Below are positions 59,744 through 64,000 of a stretch of 64,000 nucleotides of DNA, one piece after another. Numbering within the stretch: the stretch's first letter is position 1; every line of letters starts with the position of its first letter. Both the position numbers and the translations under genes were made by a program. The notes beneath the pieces are model-generated. The model was not told the DNA's origin and searched no databases. It saw only the letters and a list, made by a program, of their open reading frames with translations. Origin of the DNA: Fimbriiglobus sp. Lineage in GTDB: Bacteria > Planctomycetota > Planctomycetia > Gemmatales > Gemmataceae. The stretch is from positions 5,481 to 69,480 of the forward strand of contig JALHQU010000003.1 of assembly GCA_022841795.1 (NCBI GenBank). The letters run 5' to 3'.

Positions 59744-61417
59744 TCATCCGGGCGCGGCCGGCGGGAAGCGGACGCGGAACGTGGCCCCGGCCAGCGGGGC
59801 TGAGTCAATGTCCAGCGCCGCCCGGTGGTGGTCCAGCACCATCGCCACGAACGACAGGCCCAGCCCCATGCCGGCCGAGTACCCCTCGTAGATGGCGTTG
59901 TCCCGCTTGGTGCTGAAGTGGGTGGTGAGGCAGTTCCGCCGCACCTCGTCGGTCATGCCCACCCCGTTGTCGCGGACCTCCAGCACCACCGAGTCGCCGT
60001 CCCGCCGGGCGGTGAGCGTCACCTCCCCCCGCCACCCGGCGGCGTCGATTAACTTTTGCCGCCGCGAGTCCGAAGGGGACTTGCGGGCTTCCTCCCGCAG
60101 GTGGTTCCGCACCTCGAACGTGGCGTCGCGGGCGTTGAACAGCAGGTTCTCGACCGCCTGTTGCAGGTGCGACAGGTCGCCGTCGATGGGCAGCGGGCCG
60201 TCCGGCACGTTCGCGGTCACCCGCAGCTTCCACTTGTCGCGGGCCATGTCCGCCCAGGTGCCGGCGGTGTCGCGGACCAGGGCGGCCAGGTCCAGGCGGG
60301 TGAACGCGGGGGCGCCGGCGTCCCGGCGGACGGTGCGGAGGATCTGCTGCAGCCGCTCGGTGACGGTGCCGAGGGTGGACTTCACCTCGCTCAGCATGGT
60401 CTGCTGTGGGCCGCTCATCCCGTCCGACTCGATGCACCTGTTGAGCAGGTCGTTCGGCCGCACCAGCAGGTTCTTGATGTTGTGCGCGTAGCTGCCGGCC
60501 ATGATGCCGATGCTGGCGTACAGCTGCGACTTGGTTTCGAGCGCCACCTTCTCCGCCTCGTCCGCCCGCTGACGGAGGGTGGCGGCGCTCAGCTGCTGTT
60601 CCAGCAGCCGGCGGTCGAGTTCCTTCTTCGCCTGCTCCGCCTCCTGCTGCTTCAGCCGGGTTTCGAGCAGCTCCCGCTCGCGGTGTTCGGCGTCGGCCGC
60701 CGCCGCCAGCCGGGCGTTCTCCCGCCGCACCTCCCGCCGCAGGAAGCGGTACACGAACACCCCGGCCACCAGAGTGGCGGCCACCAGCACCGCCTGGGCG
60801 ATCAGGCTCACCCGCTGCTGGTCCTGCTCCCGCTGCCGCAGCTTGTTGAACGCGTGGAGTTGGTACTCGACCCGCACCTCGGCCCGCGGGTCGGCCGCCC
60901 CGAGCGGGCGGTACACCAGCTCCCGCACCCGCGTCTGGTTCTGTTGCCGCGGGCGGGGCCGCGGGTTGTCCCACGCCACCGTGTCCGGCGGCGTACCGGC
61001 CACCGTCACCGTCATCCGGTACACCACCGGGAACGCCGGCAGCTTTAAGTCGTAGGTGCGGGTCGGCTCGGCCAGCGCCCGCAACTGCTCCTCCAACTCG
61101 GCCCGCAGGTCGGCCGCCGACCGGGCCGTCGGCGCCCGCCCGGCCGCCTCGTCGTCCCGCCGGTCGGCGTACTCGCGAACCAAATCCGGCAGCGTCTTGT
61201 AGGACAGGCGGGTCTCGTCCAGCCACTCCCGCATCATCGCCTCGTCCGCCTCGTCCGACCACGTCGCCCGGTCGGTGATCAGCTGCGACAGCCACACCAC
61301 CAGCACCACCCACACGATGACGAACGGGGCCAGGCCGAGGGCGTACTTGGCGGTGGTGGCCCCCCACCCCACCCGGCGGTCGGGCGGCGGCAGGGCCGCC
61401 CACTGGTCGGTGTGCAT
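59744..61417 (-). CDS. Membrane sensor histidine kinase
   Basis: Encodes 557 aa from MHTDQWAALP. TM1 (about 27-48) and TM2 (about 203-226) bracket a ~150-residue outer domain. A coiled coil (about 226-300) leads to the transmitter: phospho-acceptor His in SYAHNIKNLLVRPNDLL (about 313, an atypical H-box), N-box ENLLFNARDA (about 430), DNGVGM, and a G2 region GYSAGMGLGLSFVAMVLDHHR. ATP-dependent autophosphorylation is expected. No response regulator lies nearby. Its start overlaps the stop of the upstream periplasmic-receptor gene by one base, so both are made together and probably sense the same ligand. Confidence 0.9.
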   Translation of the reverse strand: MHTDQWAALPPPDRRVGWGATTAKYALGLAPFVIVWVVLVVWLSQLITDRATWSDEADEAMMREWLDETRLSYKTLPDLVREYADRRDDEAAGRAPTARSAADLRAELEEQLRALAEPTRTYDLKLPAFPVVYRMTVTVAGTPPDTVAWDNPRPRPRQQNQTRVRELVYRPLGAADPRAEVRVEYQLHAFNKLRQREQDQQRVSLIAQAVLVAATLVAGVFVYRFLRREVRRENARLAAAADAEHRERELLETRLKQQEAEQAKKELDRRLLEQQLSAATLRQRADEAEKVALETKSQLYASIGIMAGSYAHNIKNLLVRPNDLLNRCIESDGMSGPQQTMLSEVKSTLGTVTERLQQILRTVRRDAGAPAFTRLDLAALVRDTAGTWADMARDKWKLRVTANVPDGPLPIDGDLSHLQQAVENLLFNARDATFEVRNHLREEARKSPSDSRRQKLIDAAGWRGEVTLTARRDGDSVVLEVRDNGVGMTDEVRRNCLTTHFSTKRDNAIYEGYSAGMGLGLSFVAMVLDHHRAALDIDSAPLAGATFRVRFPPAAPG

Positions 61418-62901
61418 CACGGCCGGCCCTCCGCCGGGCTGCGGGCGGTGAACGGCACCGCCCGCTTCTGCACCCACGCCTTGCCGTCCTCGTTCCGCCA
61501 CACCGTCAGCAGCGGGTCCGGCCGCGGGCGGACGAGCACCACGTACTCGCCGGTGCCGCCCAGCCGCTCGCCGTTCGGGTCGAAGAACGCCGGGGTGCGG
61601 GCTTTCAGCCGGGCGGTCAGGTCGTCCCCGCGGGCGGGCGCCGCCCCGGTTTTCGGGAAGCACTCCTCGGCCAGCACCTTCCCCAGTTCGCCGAAGTGCA
61701 TCGCCTCCTCGGTGCCGTTCGGCCGGCGGAACTCGTACCCCGGAGGCGGGGCGGGGGTGGCGGCGGGCGCGTCCCACGCGGCCGGGTCGTGGTGGGTGAA
61801 CAGCACCAGCGGCACCGGCAAGGAGCCGACCGGCCAGGCGAACTCGCCGTCCCGCAGGATGGCGTTCACCGGGATGCCGTCGCCGGTCACGGCCACCAGC
61901 TTGTCGGCCGCCGCCGGGTACGCCTCCACCACCGCCTGCAACAGCCGGCGGGCCGGGAGCGTGATGCCCGGCAGCACCAGCATCACCCGGCGGTCGGGCA
62001 TCTCGGCCAGTTGGCGGGCGATGTCCTTGCCGACGGTCGCCTCGTGGACGTTCGGCGACACGTACCCGCCGACGCTGAACGGGATCTTCCACTGGCCGGC
62101 GAACCGCACCCCGCCGTCCGTCTTCCACCGCCGGTTCACCGCCTCGGTGAACTGCTCCTGTAGGTCCACCGAGTAGCGGTCGTCCTCCCAGTACACGCTC
62201 AGCACGGCGATCGGCACGTCCGGCTCGCCCGGCCGCGGCCGCACGTCCGGCTGCTGGGCGACGAACCCGACCACCGCCTCGGCCATCTGCCGGTTGGTGA
62301 AGCAGAAGCGGAACGTGCGGTCGTCGTACACGTCGGCCAGCCGCAGCGGGCTAGGCCCCATCACCTCGCCGGGGTCGGCGAAGTCGGCGGTGGCGGTCGT
62401 CACCAGCAGCGGCGGGCGGTCGCCGTGCCACAACTCCTGCGCCGCCATGGCGCGGGCCAAATCGATCGCCCGGTCGGTGGACCCGCCGCCGATGACCGCC
62501 AGCGGGGCCGGCGTGCGGGCGGCCAGCGCCCGCACCCAGTCGGCCGTGGTCACCTGGTTCTGCAGCTTGTACCAGCGGATGCGGACGGCCCCGGCGTGCC
62601 CGTCCCGGCGGATTACCAGCTCGGGCACGGCGGTGGTCGAGTCGAGGAACGCCCGCGAGTCTTCGACGTGCAGGCCGGGCACGGTCATCTGCGTCCGCAT
62701 CACCCCGGCGACGAACCGCTCCCAGGTGTTGGCGTTCACGGTGGTGTGAATCCACGCCACCTCGCGGTCGCCGGCCGGCACGGACAGCGGGGCGGCGGTC
62801 GGCGTCGGGTCGGTCAGCCACGGCAGCTTCAGGCCGGCGGCCAGGATGACGATCGGCAGGCAGATGACGGCGACGAGCAGCGGCCAGCGGAGTTCGCGCA
62901 T
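61417..62901 (-). CDS. Membrane-anchored periplasmic receptor-like protein coupled to the histidine kinase
   Basis: Encodes 494 aa. A short cytoplasmic start and one transmembrane or signal segment (about 6-27) precede a large periplasmic part with two-lobe character (IAVLSVYWEDDRYSVDLQEQFTEAVNRR, DIARQLAEMPDRRVMLVLPGITLPARRLLQAVVEAYP), reminiscent of type 1 periplasmic binding-protein/receptor-ligand folds. No enzyme motif. The TGATG overlap with the following kinase gene means translational coupling. Inference: it captures a ligand and signals through the kinase. Ligand unknown. A three-way-junction palindrome lies just before its start. Confidence 0.78.
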   Translation of the reverse strand: MRELRWPLLVAVICLPIVILAAGLKLPWLTDPTPTAAPLSVPAGDREVAWIHTTVNANTWERFVAGVMRTQMTVPGLHVEDSRAFLDSTTAVPELVIRRDGHAGAVRIRWYKLQNQVTTADWVRALAARTPAPLAVIGGGSTDRAIDLARAMAAQELWHGDRPPLLVTTATADFADPGEVMGPSPLRLADVYDDRTFRFCFTNRQMAEAVVGFVAQQPDVRPRPGEPDVPIAVLSVYWEDDRYSVDLQEQFTEAVNRRWKTDGGVRFAGQWKIPFSVGGYVSPNVHEATVGKDIARQLAEMPDRRVMLVLPGITLPARRLLQAVVEAYPAAADKLVAVTGDGIPVNAILRDGEFAWPVGSLPVPLVLFTHHDPAAWDAPAATPAPPPGYEFRRPNGTEEAMHFGELGKVLAEECFPKTGAAPARGDDLTARLKARTPAFFDPNGERLGGTGEYVVLVRPRPDPLLTVWRNEDGKAWVQKRAVPFTARSPAEGRP

Positions 62902-62916
62902 GGGGCAGTCTCGGTA

Positions 62917-62977
62917 GGGTGGCCCGCTCTCTCCGAGAGCGGGTTCCGATCCGACTCCCGGAGGGAGTCGGCCACCC
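62917..62977. repeat. Three-way-junction palindrome, copy 3 (intergenic)
   Basis: Length is 61 bp. Closing stem GGGTGG/CCACCC; hairpin 1 CCCGCTCTC-TCC-GAGAGCGGG; spacer TTCCGAT; hairpin 2 CCGACTCCC-GGA-GGGAGTCGG. It has the same length, loops and spacer as 50767-50827 but different stems. It is flanked directly by the AlgI-like stop codon and lies 16 bp upstream of the receptor start. Confidence 0.95.
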
Positions 62978-64000
62978 TTAGAAGTCGATGTAGATGAACG
63001 TCTGCGTGACACCGGGGCCGAGGGTGACGAGCAGCACCGCCGCCGCCGCGTACCCCACCCCGCTAGCCACCGCCACCACCCCATCATACCGGGCGAGAAC
63101 CGTTTCCCGCTTCGGCAGCAGCTCGAACAGGTGCCCGGCCAGCCCGAGCGCCAGCAGCGGGAACACCGGCAGCGGCACGACTGAAATCGCCCCGGAGTCG
63201 TGACCGAATCCGACGAGCGACTGCATCACCAGCAGCCCACCGGGCCAGCTCGTCATGCGGATGAGCACCAGCCCAAGTAGCAGTTGGAAGAACGTGGCCG
63301 CCCACGCCGTCAGCTTCCACGCCAGCGAGCTGCGCCACGCGGTCGGCCCGACGGCCCGGTCGAACGCCCGGTGCAGGCTCATCAGCACCCCGTTGTACAG
63401 CCCGTACACCAGCCAGTGCCACGCCGCCCCGTGCCACAGCCCGCACAGCACGAACAGGGTGATGAGGTTTAGGTACGTCCGCACCTCCCCGCCGCGGCTG
63501 CCGCCGAGCGGGAAGTACAGGTAGTCCCGCAGCCAGGTGCTCAGGCTCAGGTGCCACCGCCGCCAGAAGTCGGTGATGCTGGTGGCCAGGTACGGCAGGC
63601 GGAAGTTCGGCGGCAGCTCGAACCCGAACCACTTGGCCGTGCCCAGCGCGATGTCCGTGTACCCGCTGAAGTCGCAATAAATTTGCACCGCCCACGCCAC
63701 CGCCGCCCACCGCAGCACGCCGGGGCTGAACTGCTCCGGGTGGCTGAACACCGGATCCACGAACAGCCCGTGCAACTGGTCGGCGATGAACAGCTTCTTG
63801 AACAGCCCGACCACGAACAGCCGTAGCCCGTCGGTGATTTGTTCGGCCGACACCCGCGGCGGGGTGGTCATCTGCGGCAGGAACTCGACCGCCCGCACGA
63901 TCGGCCCGGCGGCCAACTGCGGGAAGAACGCCACGAACAGGGCGTAGTCGAGCGGGCTACGCACAGCCGGGATGAGCCGGCGGTACACGTCCACCGTGTA
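62978..64000 (-). CDS. MBOAT O-acyltransferase, AlgI/DltB-like (5' end outside the window)
   Basis: At least 340 aa; the frame stays open to the edge (codons Tyr-Thr precede a GTG), so the true start lies beyond 64000. Conserved blocks: VDVYRRLIPAVRSPLDYALFVAFFPQLAAGPIVR, WAVQIYCDFSGYTDIALGTAKWFGFELPPNFRLPYLATSITDFWRRWHLSLSTWLRDYLYFPLGGSRGG, and LCGLWHGAAWHWLVYGLYNG with the essential MBOAT His. AlgI-type enzymes pass acyl groups across the membrane for O-acetylation of exopolysaccharide, usually with a partner esterase-like protein. The partner may be further right. Multiple transmembrane helices. Confidence 0.93.
   Translation of the reverse strand, partial: YTVDVYRRLIPAVRSPLDYALFVAFFPQLAAGPIVRAVEFLPQMTTPPRVSAEQITDGLRLFVVGLFKKLFIADQLHGLFVDPVFSHPEQFSPGVLRWAAVAWAVQIYCDFSGYTDIALGTAKWFGFELPPNFRLPYLATSITDFWRRWHLSLSTWLRDYLYFPLGGSRGGEVRTYLNLITLFVLCGLWHGAAWHWLVYGLYNGVLMSLHRAFDRAVGPTAWRSSLAWKLTAWAATFFQLLLGLVLIRMTSWPGGLLVMQSLVGFGHDSGAISVVPLPVFPLLALGLAGHLFELLPKRETVLARYDGVVAVASGVGYAAAAVLLVTLGPGVTQTFIYIDF

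Overview
The window is high-GC DNA from a planctomycete, most likely family Gemmataceae. Lineage markers include a PSCyt1/DUF1549/DUF1553 cytochrome gene next to a Tat-signalled DUF1501 gene, a TIGR03000-type cell-surface protein, a DUF4214 protein with an N-terminal 'ERLDARVVPA' motif, PEP-CTERM proteins, several Hanks-type kinases (one fused to a formylglycine-generating-enzyme domain), Gfo/Idh/MocA oxidoreductases and an archaeal-type ProRS. Assignment below phylum is inference from gene families. I see no transposase, integrase, CRISPR array or rRNA. One tRNA (Leu, GAG) is present.

Layout. 0.1-5.6 kb: Tat-exported oxidoreductase, DUF4214/PKD surface protein, membrane-anchored small protein, Cys-rich surface protein. 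5.9-12.3 kb: kinase-FGE fusion, then the DUF1549/1553-DUF1501 pair. 12.5-16 kb: five-repeat protein, tRNA-Leu, two PEP-CTERM proteins. 16.2-22 kb: ArnT-like glycosyltransferase, a toxin-CT-like/thioredoxin-like small gene pair, an M41-like mini-protein, a secreted HEXXH protein and a zinc-ribbon membrane protein. 22.3-30.7 kb: a solitary rplC, DUF4038 glycoside hydrolase, AlkA-like glycosylase, VWA protein, clpB. 31-37.8 kb: GT2, two small genes, lpdA and the 2-oxoglutarate dehydrogenase E2 gene, serA. 37.9-44.7 kb: WD40 protein, proS, two paralogous membrane kinases. 44.9-54 kb: molybdopterin oxidoreductase operon, DapA/NanA-like lyase, DUF1415, DUF3748, MFS transporter, oxidoreductase. 54.2-64 kb: lipoprotein, truD, ceramidase-like protein, ung, a membrane protein, a translationally coupled receptor/histidine-kinase pair, and an AlgI-like acyltransferase that runs off the right edge.

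The most unusual content is between the genes. More than twenty inverted-repeat elements occur, mostly just after stop codons. Many share one architecture: a closing stem that encloses two hairpins, often with 3-nt loops TCC (first) and GGA (second), while the stem sequences differ completely from element to element. Copies occur as inverted pairs, as nested insertions and as tandem copies. Some lie in frame inside genes (a glycosyltransferase loop, a DUF3748 protein, the DUF1549 protein). They resemble REPIN/REP palindromes, but their diversity and their presence inside coding sequence deserve attention. Two candidate structured small RNAs are also visible: one behind a well-spaced sigma-54-type promoter (32421-32508) and one ending in a U-run terminator (55026-55118).
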